A stretch of DNA of 27,238 nt, from the NCBI GenBank assembly GCA_037447655.1, contig JBBHKE010000478.1, positions 77,867-105,104 on the forward strand, in the 5' to 3' direction. Shown one piece after another: positions 17,133 through 26,833 of this stretch. A program made the translations under genes and the position numbers. The notes beneath the pieces are model-generated. The model did not search any database. It was not told where the DNA came from and worked only from the letters and a program-made list of their open reading frames with translations. This DNA is from Zygnema cylindricum (taxonomy: Eukaryota; Streptophyta; Zygnematophyceae; Zygnematales; Zygnemataceae). How positions within the stretch are numbered: position 1 is the stretch's first letter; the number at the start of each line of letters is the position of its first letter.

Positions 17133-17533
17133 TTTTACAATCATGGATGTATGTCTCCAGTAATCAGTTATAGTTAAATGAATTTTCCTACTTCAAAACA
17201 TTTAAATAAATATCATACCCTATATTGCGTAACATCCGATGAAGACTTAACGTCTAAGGCTACTGTCTACCGTCTGCTTGCTGGCAGGTAGGTATAAGGA
17301 TCAAATCCTGTAGACGCCACTATCTTTTTAGCAATAAAACCCCTAACTAATATAGAATCCCGTAAACTTCTGGTTAGCCTAGGTAGCCATGGCTTTAGCT
17401 CCCTCTCCAATTTCTCAATGACTGCGACAAGTTTGAGAGTTGGAGAGAGAAGTTAGAGGTAGACTGCCTCGGCTTCTTTCTATATTTCTATTTAGACCTA
17501 GAAAATACTTTAAATGGATCATTAATTTCTACA
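17133..17533 (-). repeat. C1 3' LTR, proximal part
   Basis: Continues the C1 LTR after the C2 insertion and matches 22535-22935. Contains the early stem-loop (17403-17447), ATG GCT ACC TAG at 17390-17379, and the GGATCAAATCC hairpin (17282-17319). Ends TTTCTACA at 17533, adjoining the polypurine tract. Confidence 0.9.
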
Positions 17534-17550
17534 CTCCCCTTATTTTCTAG
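17534..17550 (-). other. C1 polypurine tract
   Basis: CTAGAAAATAAGGGGAG on the minus strand abuts LTR start TGTAGAAATT. The RNase H stop codon (17549-17547) overlaps its beginning. Confidence 0.85.
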
Positions 17551-18095
17551 TCAATCTTTAATTTCAGACCACACTTCTCCTTGCAGAAAATTAGCTTAGG
17601 GGAAGGCACAGGTTTGGTCATCATATCTGCTACCATCTCACTATCTGGTCTGTACTCTAAACTGATTATTTTGTTTTCTACTTTCTCTCTAACAAAGCTG
17701 AGTCTGATGTCCATGTGTTTGTCTTTAAAATGATGTTTAGGATTGGCAGAAATAGCGATTGCTGCCTTATTATCACAAAATATTTTCTGCACACCACTCT
17801 TAAGGTGACCAAGCTCACCAAGCAAAGACTTCACCCACATCAATTCTTTCACAGCAGAGTAAGAGGCCATATACTCAGCCTCCATGGTGGACTGAGCAAT
17901 AACTTTTTGCTGTTTGCTACTCCAACAGCAAGCCCTATCACCCACATATAATACATATCCAAAAGTTCATCTCCTCATCGGAGCATCACCATAACTGGCA
18001 TCACTCCAAGTAGTGATGTCAGTATTCTCCCCACCCAAATGCAACCATAGATCCCTAGTTCCTAACAAATATCTAAGGACTCTCTTAACTACCTC
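17547..18095 (-). pseudogene. pol: C1 RNase H domain (copia pol C-terminus), broken
   Basis: RNase H would remove the RNA strand during reverse transcription. The segment TTWSDASYGD holds the first acidic residue, STMEAEYMA the second, and KIFCDNKAAIAIS the third. HMDIRLSFVREK and a MVADMMTKP segment form the usual copia C-terminal signature. Two in-frame stops lie upstream of MGDRACCWSS, at 18096 (TAG) and near 17965 (TGA), so only the last 132 codons are open. The domain is otherwise of normal length and ends at the polypurine tract. Confidence 0.88.
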
Positions 18096-19701
18096 CTAAT
18101 CCCTCTTAGTGGGAGCATTTAGACTTCTACCCAGCACTCCTACAGCTGCAGCTAAATCCGGCCGGGTACAATTTATAAAATAGATTAGACTTCCCACTAC
18201 TTGCCTGTAAGGAATAGTCTGCATGAACTTCAGTTTTTCAGGAGATAATTCCTCGTCTATGACTATGACTCTTTCTTCCTCACTCCCCTCACTTCCCTTC
18301 TTCAACTCCATTGGAGTTGTACAACTATTAGCTTTATCCATTTGAAATTTTTCAAGCATGTTCCCTATTGCTTCCTTTTGAGTTAATCTTATAATTTTTG
18401 TTTTTCGGTCTCTCTCTACTTCAATTCCCAAAATATATTTTGCTTCCCCCATATCCTTCATTTCAAATCTCCCCTTAAGATCGTTTTTCAGTTTATTAAT
18501 TTTTTCCATTGATTTACTTAAGACAAGCAAATCATCAATTAAATTGCAATAAATATAAAACCTTCCTCATCTTCGAAAACATAGATTGAGTGATCTGAGC
18601 TGATTCGGATATATCCTAGATCGGTAAGAAACTCACCAAGCTTCTTATTCCACTGTCGAGCGCCTGTTTCAAGCCATAAAGAGATTTAATCAGCCGGCAT
18701 ACCTTACTCTCCTCTCCTTCCTCCACAAACCCTTCGGGTTGTCGCATGAAGATCTCCTCTTCCAATTCTCCATGCAAAAAGGCTGTCTTGATTTCCATCT
18801 GTTGCACTTCCATGTCTTCCGCTGCTACCAAGCTGAGAAGAATGCGGACGGAGGGAAATCTGACCACCGGGGTAAAGGTTTCCTCGTAGTCAATTCCCTC
18901 TTTTTGTGTAAATCCCTTTGCCACTAATCGGGCCTTGTAGCGCTCGATTGTGTTATCTGGGTTCAGTATTAATTTGAAAACCCACTTACAACCGATTGGT
19001 TTTCGGTTAGGTGGACAATCCACCAGCTCCCAAGTATCGGCTGCCATAATAAAGGCCATCTCCTCATTGATGGTTGTCTTCCACCGGTTTCATTCTGGAC
19101 AAGTCATTGCCTCTCCATAAGTTTGAGGTTCATCTTGATGAGATAGTTTAGTTACCTTGTTATTAACCTATTTTTCTTGCAGTCTTTTGCTACTTCTCCT
19201 TCCCCCCTCAAAATCTAAGGATGGAATAGATGGTTCTCGTGGATCCTTTCGAACAAACTCGGCTTCTCCCCTATCCATTGATTCCGAATCAATTTCCACC
19301 ACGTCTTCCGCTTCGGGTAGAGTTGTCACTGGAGTTTCCACAGCCGAGTCCTTTTTGGTCTGATTTGTATCTGCAAGAATGTCATTTTTTCTAAAACCCG
19401 GATAGTTAGGGAGCTCAAAGTCATCGGAATTTTCTGACTTAAATCTGATTTTTACTGACTTTATATATTTGAAGGGATCCACAGACTTTCCTTCATCCAT
19501 AACTACTAGATGCTTTACTAAGATTATATGTTCTCTTTTTAGATCATAAACTCTATATCCTTTAACATCCTCATCATATCCTAATAAGTATCCTGGTTTT
19601 CCTTTAGGATCTAGCTTCCAATTAGACCGACTGTATCTAGACTGAATACTTGACTGTCGAAAACCTTTAAGTGAGATAAGTCTGGTTTCCGGCCTGTCCA
19701 T
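18096..19701 (-). pseudogene. pol: C1 integrase C-terminus and reverse transcriptase, broken
   Basis: In order: GYLLGYDEDVKGYRVYD (integrase C-terminal), an acidic linker, WELVDCPPNRKPIGCKWVF and [27 protein letters not shown] (RT fingers), MEIKTAFLHGELEE (first catalytic aspartate region), SLYGLKQA, the active-site region, and MKDMGEAKYILGIEVERD with NCTRPDLAAAV. Breaks: stops at 19170-19168 and near 19092; a frameshift near 18660 after LYGLKQA; and a second frameshift exactly at the YVDD box (about 18540), where the tyrosine codon is lost while DD remains in the other frame. RT cannot be active. Confidence 0.9.
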
Positions 19702-20420
19702 CTCTCATAAGGTGTTTGATCTTTTATAGCTGAAGTAAGAACTCTATTTTTGAGGTAATTAGCACAGTTCATTGTTTCTGCCCAAAACATTTTTCCTATC
19801 TTCTTATTCGACAACATACTTCTAGCACTATCACTTAGTGTTCTATTTAACCTTTCAGCTACCCCATTCTGTTACGGCTTTTCTGGAACTGTCTTTTGGT
19901 GTTGAACCCAATCTTCCCCCAGAAAATCCTCAAACTGGTTAGAAGTATACTCTCCACCATTGTCACTCCTTATTCCCTTGATTGGAGTTTCATGAAGTTT
20001 TTTGCTCCATGCTTTATATTGTCTAAAACAATCCTGAGCTTTGGACTTGTTTTTCAAAAAATACACTCGGGAATACCGAGATCAATCATCAGTGATAGTC
20101 ATCATAAATCTCTTCCCCCCCGGTGAGGGCACTTTAGCTGGTCCCCAAATATCTGTGTGTACTAGATCTAGAATTTTTTCTCCCTTATAGGTGGATGTTT
20201 TAGGAAAGGGTAATCTGTGTGTTTTACCTTGAGCACATCCACTACAATCACTTATATTATCATTCTCACTAAACTTAATCCCTTCCACCACTCCCATCTT
20301 TTTCATCTTTCTTAACTTGTCTAGATTCACATGCCCAAGCCTCTTATGCCACATCATAATATCATGAACACCAACATAATAAAGTTTCTTCTTTTCATTT
20401 CTTAAAACCAGCCTAAACAT
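19611..20420 (-). pseudogene. pol: C1 integrase (zinc-binding and catalytic core), broken
   Basis: MMWHKRLGHVN and CSGCAQGK give the HHCC zinc-binding module. HTDIWGP holds the first, and RSDNGGEYTS the second catalytic aspartate. NGVAERLNR holds the glutamate of the DDE triad. Integrase would join cDNA to host DNA. In-frame stops interrupt after TITDD (TGA, 20084-20082) and just before QNGVAER (TAA, 19874-19872), and a frameshift lies near 19630. All pieces down to that shift are in one frame with the Gag-protease ORF, as expected for a single copia polyprotein. Confidence 0.9.
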
Positions 20421-21901
20421 CCCATGGCTACCTTTCTCAGCGATGAAATAGACATCCTCCTCAAAACTAGCAGTAAAGACTCCTTCCCTAGTGCTAGTAA
20501 AAAAACCCTTATCATCTAATACGGATGTAGAGATGAGGTTTTTGTTCAGCTACGGAATAAACAATATATCAGAGAATGTTACTATGGATGTCTTTCTTTC
20601 TACTAACACTTTCAAATCTACCGATCCTACAAGAGTAGTGGTGACTATCCTCCCATCCCCGTACTCTATCTCTACGGTGGGAATATTTCTTATCTTAGTG
20701 AACAGGTGCCTATCCTTACACATGTGCATGGAGGCACCTGAATCTACAATGCAGCCTGCTTCACCTTTCAATCCACCGTAAGCACATTTCTGCCTTCGTG
20801 GTATCTCGACCTCGTTTTTCGCCTCCAACTCCTCATCCAAAATGAGCTCATCGTCCTCGTCCTCGGATTCCGCCTCATGTACCTGTGTCACAAGGGCCTT
20901 TTTTTTTCCTCTCGGGGTACCACCAGTCTGCCCCTCTTTTAACCGAAGCTCGGTTAGCTTAGTGCACTCTGCCATATAGTGCCCAGGTTTCTTACAAAAA
21001 TGACATAAACCTTTGGGAGCCCTTGGTCCGAACTCGTCGGTCTGATTTTTCTTCTCCCTCCCCCCATAATTTCCGACCGGTTTCCGGGAATCCTTGTTCC
21101 TCCAAACGGTCGCAGTTGCCAAGGCTTGGTCACTCTTTCCTCCTCTTCGGATCTCAATCGTATTCTCCCGAACGAGAATCATCCCTACCACTGAGTTCCA
21201 TATCCACCTTGAGTCCGGCAAGTCCTGCACACGGTTGACTATGTTCTCGAACTCATCGGGTAACTTCATCAGTAAACAGTTAACCTTTTCTTTTTCACTA
21301 AAATCTTTTTCTGCACTCTCTAGCTCCACGAAGAGTGTAGCAAGCTCATTGCAAAAATCCAACATCTTCCCCCCTTTGTATACATACTCCTTGACTTTCT
21401 GATCAGCCAACTGTTGTTGTTGAATCGTACCACTTCGATACATCTCTATGAGAGCCATCCAATGATTGGATGCCCTTTCTACCTGCAAATGAGGATATGC
21501 AAGTCCTTGAGTGAGATGGTGTAAGATGAAGTGCTTTGCCGCCATATTGTTGAAGTTCCAGGTTTCAGTATCATTCTCCTCGTTCCTCGGAATAGGTGAC
21601 ATGAATGCTAACCAGTTGTTATTGGTGTGGTCGCCTCCTTCTCCTTTCCTTTGTCCACCACCTCTCTTTCTTTTGTTTCCTCTGTTGAAGGTGGATCCTC
21701 TTTTCAGGTGAATGTGCTTCCTCCAAACCCTGGAGGAATTCGAAGACTTGATGGACGCCCCAACCGTCCACTCACTATCCCCCAAAACCTTTTTTCGCAT
21801 AGAGCTCCTATCATCATACTTTCCCAGTATATGAAGCCAGTTCCATTAAAGATTGGTACCCTAGAGGGTGGGCCCATAACTTGAAACTCTGAGACCTCCA
21901 T
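20421..21901 (-). pseudogene. gag: C1 Gag and protease, broken
   Basis: The frame opens at ATG 21901, 20 bases inside the LTR, and reads through the primer-binding site into VPIFNGTGFIYWESMM, the copia Gag N-terminal signature. It stops at 21704; the rest of Gag continues in another frame (21800-20550), so there is a frameshift near 21700. Then come MLDFCNELATLFVELESA, MKLPDEFENIVNRV, the zinc knuckle CHFCKKPGHYMAEC (about 20964-21005), an acidic linker, and protease active site DSGA (20744-20733) in CIVDSGASMHMC. A TAG at 20552-20550 precedes the pre-integrase stretch. Gag forms the particle; the protease would cleave the polyprotein. Confidence 0.9.
21869..21880 (-). other. C1 primer-binding site (half-tRNA, initiator tRNA-Met)
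   Basis: GTTATGGGCCCA on the minus strand lies one base after the LTR and is complementary to the anticodon arm of initiator tRNA-Met. It is also coding in frame (VMGPP) for the Gag leader. Confidence 0.82.
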
Positions 21902-21974
21902 AAGTCCTCAGAGTGGACAGCTTCCAAAAAGCCTCTAGGATAACCCTAACCTCTTTGTGTTTCAGAATAAAAAA

Positions 21975-22078
21975 CTGCCACCCTGGCAGACAAAAACTCT
22001 GACCAACTTCACCCTTATGAAGACAAGACTCCCCTGAGTGGATAGCAAAAAAAATCTCTTAAGTTGCTCCCCTGAGCA
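21975..22078 (-). other. Hairpin row with common AGGG loops, C1 5' LTR
   Basis: In + coordinates: CTGCCA/TGGCAG with loop CCC (21975-21989), CTTCA/TGAAG with loop CCCTTA (22007-22022), ACTC/GAGT with loop CCCT (22028-22039) and TGCTC/GAGCA with loop CCCT (22065-22078). Same order as in C2. Confidence 0.75.
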
Positions 22079-22680
22079 GTAAGTTACGGAGGGTCAAAGT
22101 TGACCTTTTGTACGGAAGCTCTCTGGGAGAGAGGGTCCTATCTCCTAATTTTTCTAAGTCTTATCTCTCTCACAGACTCTATCTATTGATGTAGAGAGCC
22201 AATCAGAATACAGTTCAGTACGCAAAAGTACAGTTGCCGGTGTACTTTATGTACGGACATTGTACGACATGGCCTAAATGTCGATACATGTCATATCCGG
22301 ATTCGGTGCCATAATCTCCGGAGATGCCGTGATCCAATGTTATTCCGCCATGTGTCGTCCGATGTGGCAATGTTTATAAACCGCCGAATCCTCTTCCGCG
22401 ATCTCGTCGTTAATTCCGGCCGTCCGATTAAATTCATATTTAATCGTAGCCGTAATAAATGCATGTGCGATATTCTTTTCTATAAAGAAACAAATGCGCG
22501 GTATTGGTTTCTTATCCGTACCGCTATCCGTACTTTTACAATTATGGATCTATGTCTCCCGTAATCAGTTATAGTTAAATGAATTTTCCTACTTAATAAC
22601 ATTTAAATAAATATCATACCCTATATTGCGTAGCATCCGATGAAGACTTAATGGCTAAGGCTACCCGTCTACTGTCTGCC

Positions 22681-22721
22681 TGCCGGCCGGTAGGTACAAG
22701 GATCAAATCTTGTAGCCGGCA
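22681..22721 (-). other. T-arm-like hairpin, C1 5' LTR
   Basis: Outer stem TGCCGGC/GCCGGCA (7 bp), a one-sided bulge CGGTAGG, and inner stem TACAAG/CTTGTA around GATCAAAT. The stem bases differ from those of C2 and C0. Confidence 0.65.
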
Positions 22722-22804
22722 CTATCTTTTTAGCAATAAAACCCCTAACTAATATATAATCCCGTAAACTTCTGGTTAGCCTAGGTAGCCATGGCTCTAG
22801 CTCC

Positions 22805-22849
22805 CTCTCCAATTTCTCAGTGACTGCGACAAATTTGAGAGTTGGAGAG
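22805..22849 (-). other. Early LTR stem-loop, C1 5' LTR
   Basis: CTCTCCAA (22805-22812) pairs with TTGGAGAG (22842-22849), and TCTCA (22815-22819) with TGAGA (22836-22840). In element sense the loop contains ATTTGTCGCAGTCACT. The other C1 LTR keeps the same outer pairing at 17403-17447. Confidence 0.68.
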
Positions 22850-22935
22850 AGAAGTTAGAGGTAGACTGCCTCGGCTTCTTTCTATATTTCTATTTAGACC
22901 TAGAAAATACTTTAAATGGATCATTAATTTCTACA

Positions 22936-23166
22936 GTTTACTCTTATTTATTGAAGTAATCTAATTTGGCATGCTAATATCCTCTACTGTAAATAAGGTA
23001 TTCTTACAGAATTTGGCAAAACGTAGAGTTTATCGTCACTATGACGTTTGCACTACGCCGTTTGTTAAAACGCAGTTACATGATAACGGCGTGTATTAAA
23101 TCATTATTTGTTTTTTTTTACTTAAAAAAGTACAATTTTGCACGGTCGGAGGTCGTCTATACTCCA
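22936..23166. mobile_element. MITE-B copy 2 fragment, between C1 and C3
   Basis: GTTTACTCTTATTTATTGAAGTA matches 7581 onward of MITE-B copy 1, and the end of the fragment (TTAAATCATTATTTG ... ACAATTTTGCACGGT ... ACTCCA) matches 7857-7926. About 110 bases of the middle are deleted relative to copy 1. C1 abuts the left edge, and the C3 LTR starts at the right edge. Confidence 0.8.
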
Positions 23167-24008
23167 TGTTGTTCTGAGACAACTGCTGGCACTAAAGATG
23201 AAAAAGATGCAGCAGTAGTCATCGTAGAACAAAACAAAAGAGGAAGCTTCCACAAATACTGATGGCTGAACAGCAACTTTGACAGACTATAACTTTCAGA
23301 AAAATGATCTAATGGTCCTGAAAATTTACCACAGTTTAGACAACATAAAAAGAACACACACACAAAAGTTCAATGAATTCCGATCACAGATCTGTGAGAT
23401 ATGCAGAAATGAAATTACATAAAACTGAGTGTACGGTTTTCATATCATTTGTTCCTAATGAATCAAATTCACTAAGTCCTACTTCTACACACTTAAACTA
23501 CACTAAGCTGTACGGAGGCATTCGAGCCGTACATATAACATTCTAACACAACAAATAGTATGAGTATACCTGTGTACTGAAGGTATGTCATAAACCACAT
23601 TCTCAACACTAAACAACTAATTCACAACAAACAAAATTCTATTCTACCAAATATTTACACCGAAGTTCAGACAACGTAAAGTGATAGTGATCTAGTCACG
23701 CCTCGTCAGTATTTGTTGGCGGCGGCTGTCAGCCGTCCGACTAGAGGATTTGGCACCGTAGAACTGACTTCACGAAGTCCCGTGGTCCTACCGAATTTCC
23801 GTACGTCCACCGAGGACATACTCACGCATTTCTCCCAAGTGACGACGCGTGTCCCAAATGTGAATGAACTGTGAACTCCCAACTTCACTGTCACACTAAT
23901 TTTGGTAACCACTGAACCGAACTCAACCAAAAATAGCTTAAGTCCTGAATAGCTCTCTCTCCCTCACAGCTGAGGCATAGAGAGGACTAAAGCTTTCTAA
24001 AAACAACA
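23167..24008 (-). repeat. C3 3' LTR
   Basis: 842 bp bounded by TGTTGTT and AACAACA, a 7-bp inverted terminal match. The left boundary is inferred from where MITE-B homology stops and a TG begins; the right one from the polypurine tract. In element sense a short stem-loop (CCTCA/TGAGG within CTCTCT/AGAGAG) lies about 25-55 bases from the LTR start, at the place where the other LTRs have their early stem-loop. A 74-codon sense frame (23930-23706) has no recognisable domain. Confidence 0.75.
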
Positions 24009-24021
24009 CTCCCCTAAAGCT
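24009..24021 (-). other. C3 polypurine tract
   Basis: AGCTTTAGGGGAG on the minus strand directly precedes the LTR start TGTTGTTTTTAG. Confidence 0.8.
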
Positions 24022-24031
24022 TAAGACTCTG

Positions 24032-24481
24032 CTAGTCACTCAGTCCACATGCATCTCTACAAAACTTCAATTTGGGAGCAAGTAAGGGTTTTGTCATCAT
24101 ATCAGCCACCATTTGCTCATCCGGTAAATAACTGAATTTCAAAACTTTTCCCATCACCTTTTCTCTTACAAAATGTAGCTTGATATCAATGTGCTTACTC
24201 TTAAAGTGATGACTGGGATTAGATGAAATAGCAATTGTTGCCTGATTGTCACACCACACTAACTGTGGTCCAGATTGCATAAATAGAAGCTTTTGGAGAA
24301 GAGACTTTACCCAAAGTAACTCCTTAACTGTCGAGCTGGCAGCCATGTACTCAACCTCCATGGTAGACTGAGTTGTTACCTTTTGAAGTTTGCTGCTCCA
24401 GCAGCAAGTTCCACTTCCGATCTTCAAAATGTATCCAGTGGTGGAGCGTCGGCTGGGCATATCTCCGTAGCTCGCATCGCT
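24032..24481 (-). pseudogene. pol: C3 RNase H domain
   Basis: SDASYGDMPSRRSTTGYILKIG begins the domain, and CCWSSKLQKVTTQSTMEVEYMAAS follows, with valine replacing alanine in the usual EAEY. WCDNQATIAIS, HIDIKLHFVREKV and MVADMMTKPL complete the copia C-terminal signature. A TAG immediately upstream (24484-24482) replaces the tryptophan codon that C1 has before SDASYGD. From SDASYGD to the end the frame is intact, and it ends 11 bases before the polypurine tract. Confidence 0.88.
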
Positions 24482-25849
24482 CTATGTATGAATTTTGACT
24501 TCCCCTCCACCGAGAGAGAGTCTAAGATTTCGATTTCCTCCAAAATAATGAAGAACTCTCTTTGTTGCCTCATAGTCCGACTTCCTTCGATTTTGCTGGC
24601 TTCGACTCAAGGCTCTAACCGCTGTTGCGATGTCGGGACGAGTACAGTTCATGAAATAAATGAGGCTTCCGACAATCTGCCTGTAAGGAATGAAGGACAT
24701 AGAATCTGCCTCCCCTAAATCTAAGAAATCATCAACCGAAACACCACCATCTGTTTCCGTGCCCTCAAATTTCTGTCTGAATTCCATAGGAGTGGCACTC
24801 CCCTTTGCTTCTGACATGCCAAACTTTTCTAACATGTTCTTGATTGCTTTCTTTTGAGTTAAATAAATAATTTTCTGTTTCCTGTCTCTTTCTACTAGAA
24901 TTCCTAGAATATACTTAGCCTCACCCAAGTCTTTCATTTCAAACCGGAAATTCATAGCTGATTTTATTTTATTAATCTCATTGATGGATTTACTAATCAG
25001 TAGCAAATCATCTACATAAACTGCCACCTAAATCACTCCATTATCACCTTGCATTACATAGACTGAGTGATCTGAACTGATCTTGGTAAAGCTAAGATGG
25101 GTTAAAAACTCATCGAATTTCAGGTTCCATTGCCTTGGAGCCTGTTTCAAACCATACAGGGACTTTAACAGTTTACAGACCAGATTTTTTTTCCCTTTAT
25201 CTGCATACATCTCTAGCTGTTTCATATAAATTACTTCCTCCAAATCACCATGCAAGAAAGTCGTCTTAACATTCATCTGATGCAATTCCATATCCTATAT
25301 TGCAGCAAGAGATAGCAAAACTCTAACAGTAGGAAAGCGAACGACAGGAGAGAAGGTCTCTTCATAATCAATTCCCTCCTTTAGGCTAAGTCCCTTAGCA
25401 ACCAGTCTAGCTTTATATCTCTCAATTGTATTATTAGGATTCAATTTCAATTTGAAGACCCACTTACAACCGATAGCTTTCCGGTTCGGTGGGAGCTCCA
25501 CAAGTTCCCAAGTTTGGGCTTCCATAATTGACTTTATCTCTTCATTTGCAGCCGAGATCGAATGATACATTTTCAAGAACCGAAAAAGCTTCATGAATAG
25601 TAAGCGGCTCCCCTGTGCTTGCAGAAAAAGCACTCTCAACTCGATCGCCTCGAAGGCGGCTGCTTTGCCTTCTTCCCCCCGGAAAATCTGACGCGAGAAC
25701 TGTTGGTCCCCTAGATTGCCGCACAAGGCGTGTATTGGGAGGAGCATTGACAAAAGGAGCAGCTCCAGAAAGAGTATTAGACGGCCCAGAGGCATTTGGG
25801 AGAGAGGTAGAAGATGTAGAGGAGGATGGAGTAAAAGGTACTTGCTCAA
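24482..25849 (-). pseudogene. pol: C3 reverse transcriptase, broken
   Basis: In order: [77 protein letters not shown], the active site AVYVDDLLLISKS (about 25024-24986), MKDLGEAKYILGILVERD and MNCTRPDIATAV. It would copy RNA to DNA. The YVDD box is intact, unlike C1. In-frame TAG codons interrupt at 25297-25295 and 25030-25028, and a frameshift near 25560 separates it from the integrase frame. Confidence 0.9.
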
Positions 25850-26833
25850 GAATTATATACTCTTGTATTTTCTCATTCCTTTCAGCTGCATCCATGCTAA
25901 AAACGTCAACATATTGACTTTCTTCTTTAATGTGAATATTCCGCGCTTTTTGAAGGCATCCTCTCTGAGGATTATACACTCTATAACCTGCAGATTCATC
26001 ATCATAGCCTAAAAAGACACTAGGTATAGATTTTGGACTAAGCTTCCAGTTAGGAAGATTATCCAAGATAAAACATTTGCTACCAAAAACTCTAAAATGA
26101 CTAACATTTGGCTTTTTACCTGTCCAAACTTCATAAGGTGTCTTACCCCTAACAGCCCGGGTTTCCACTCTATTTCTGATGTAGGAAGCACAATGAAAAC
26201 CCCCAAAACTTTGGATCCACACCTTTATCGGCCATCATAGATCGAGCACATTCAATCAAAGTCCGATTAAGTCTCTCGGCAACACCATTTTGTTCCGGTG
26301 TGTACGGAGCAGTAAATTCACGAGAGATGCCATTTTCTTTCAAAAAATCAGCAAAGGCATGAGATACATACTCTCCACCATTATCCGTCCGCAAAGCAAG
26401 AATAGATTTGCCGTGAAGTTTCTCCGCCCAGATTTTGTAGTGCTTAAAGTGAGTGAAGACTTCTCTCTTCTCCTTCATAAAGTATATGCGACTATACCGG
26501 GAGTAATCGTCTGTAAAGGTGACAAAGAAGCGGCTGCCACCCAGAGAGGGAACTTTAGAAGGGCCGAAAACATCAGAGTGAATAATACGAAGAACATTTA
26601 TGGCTCGGTGATCAGAAACTTGTGATATGGGAAGCTTGCTTTCCGAGAGCACAACCATCACACACATGAGACTCTTGTTGACGAAGCTTGACTCCCTCTA
26701 TCAAATCATGCTTTATCATCTTAGTAAGTCTCTCATGATGCACATGACCAAGTCTTTTATGCCACAAAACATTATCACATAGGACACTGGAGTACACAAA
26801 ATCAATTTTATTAGCCAGGTCCATGCAGTACAA
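25542..26833 (-). pseudogene. pol: C3 integrase, broken
   Basis: LWHKRLGHVHHERL and CDGCALGK form the HHCC module. HSDVFGP, RTDNGGEYVS and PEQNGVAERLNRT carry the DDE catalytic residues. The C-terminal half has PYEVWTGKKPNVSHFRVFG and SVFLGYDDESAGYRVYNP, followed by a Ser/Pro-rich linker. Two frameshifts break it: near 26640, just after CALGK, and near 26200, around KFWG. Each domain is otherwise complete and of normal spacing. Confidence 0.9.

Larger units (their letters stand above)
11967..22935 (-). mobile_element. C1: full-length Ty1/copia LTR retrotransposon, degenerate, carrying nested C2
   Basis: On the minus strand: 5' LTR 21882-22935, primer-binding site 21869-21880, gag-pol 21901-17547, polypurine tract 17534-17548, and a 3' LTR split by C2 into 11967-12620 and 17133-17533. 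The LTRs are 1054 and about 1055 bp, TG...CA, and roughly 10% different by eye, so this is an old insertion. Domain order gag, protease, integrase, RT, RNase H is that of Ty1/copia. Stops and frameshifts are spread through the coding region. No 5-bp duplication: the left flank is TACTT inside C0 gag, the right flank is GTTTA inside a MITE-B copy. Confidence 0.9.
21882..22935 (-). repeat. C1 5' LTR
   Basis: 1054 bp, TG...CA. In element sense: early stem-loop (22849-22805), AGCCATGGCT with ATG GCT ACC TAG (22792-22781), T-arm-like hairpin (22721-22681), a GTAC-rich zone (22220-22270), a GGTCAA/TTGACC palindrome (22090-22103), and the AGGG-loop hairpins (22078-21975). The Gag start codon is at 21901. 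Confidence 0.93.

Noticed and set aside
23706-23930. 74-codon ORF in C3 LTR, sense strand
   Set aside because: No domain or conserved counterpart in the other LTRs; cannot be separated from chance.
24482-25297. All three in-frame stops in the C3 RT/RNase H frame are TAG, hinting at stop-codon readthrough or recoding
   Set aside because: C1 has TAA, TGA and TAG stops, C2 has TGA, and C3 also carries frameshifts. One TAG replaces a conserved tryptophan codon by a single change. Ordinary decay explains it.
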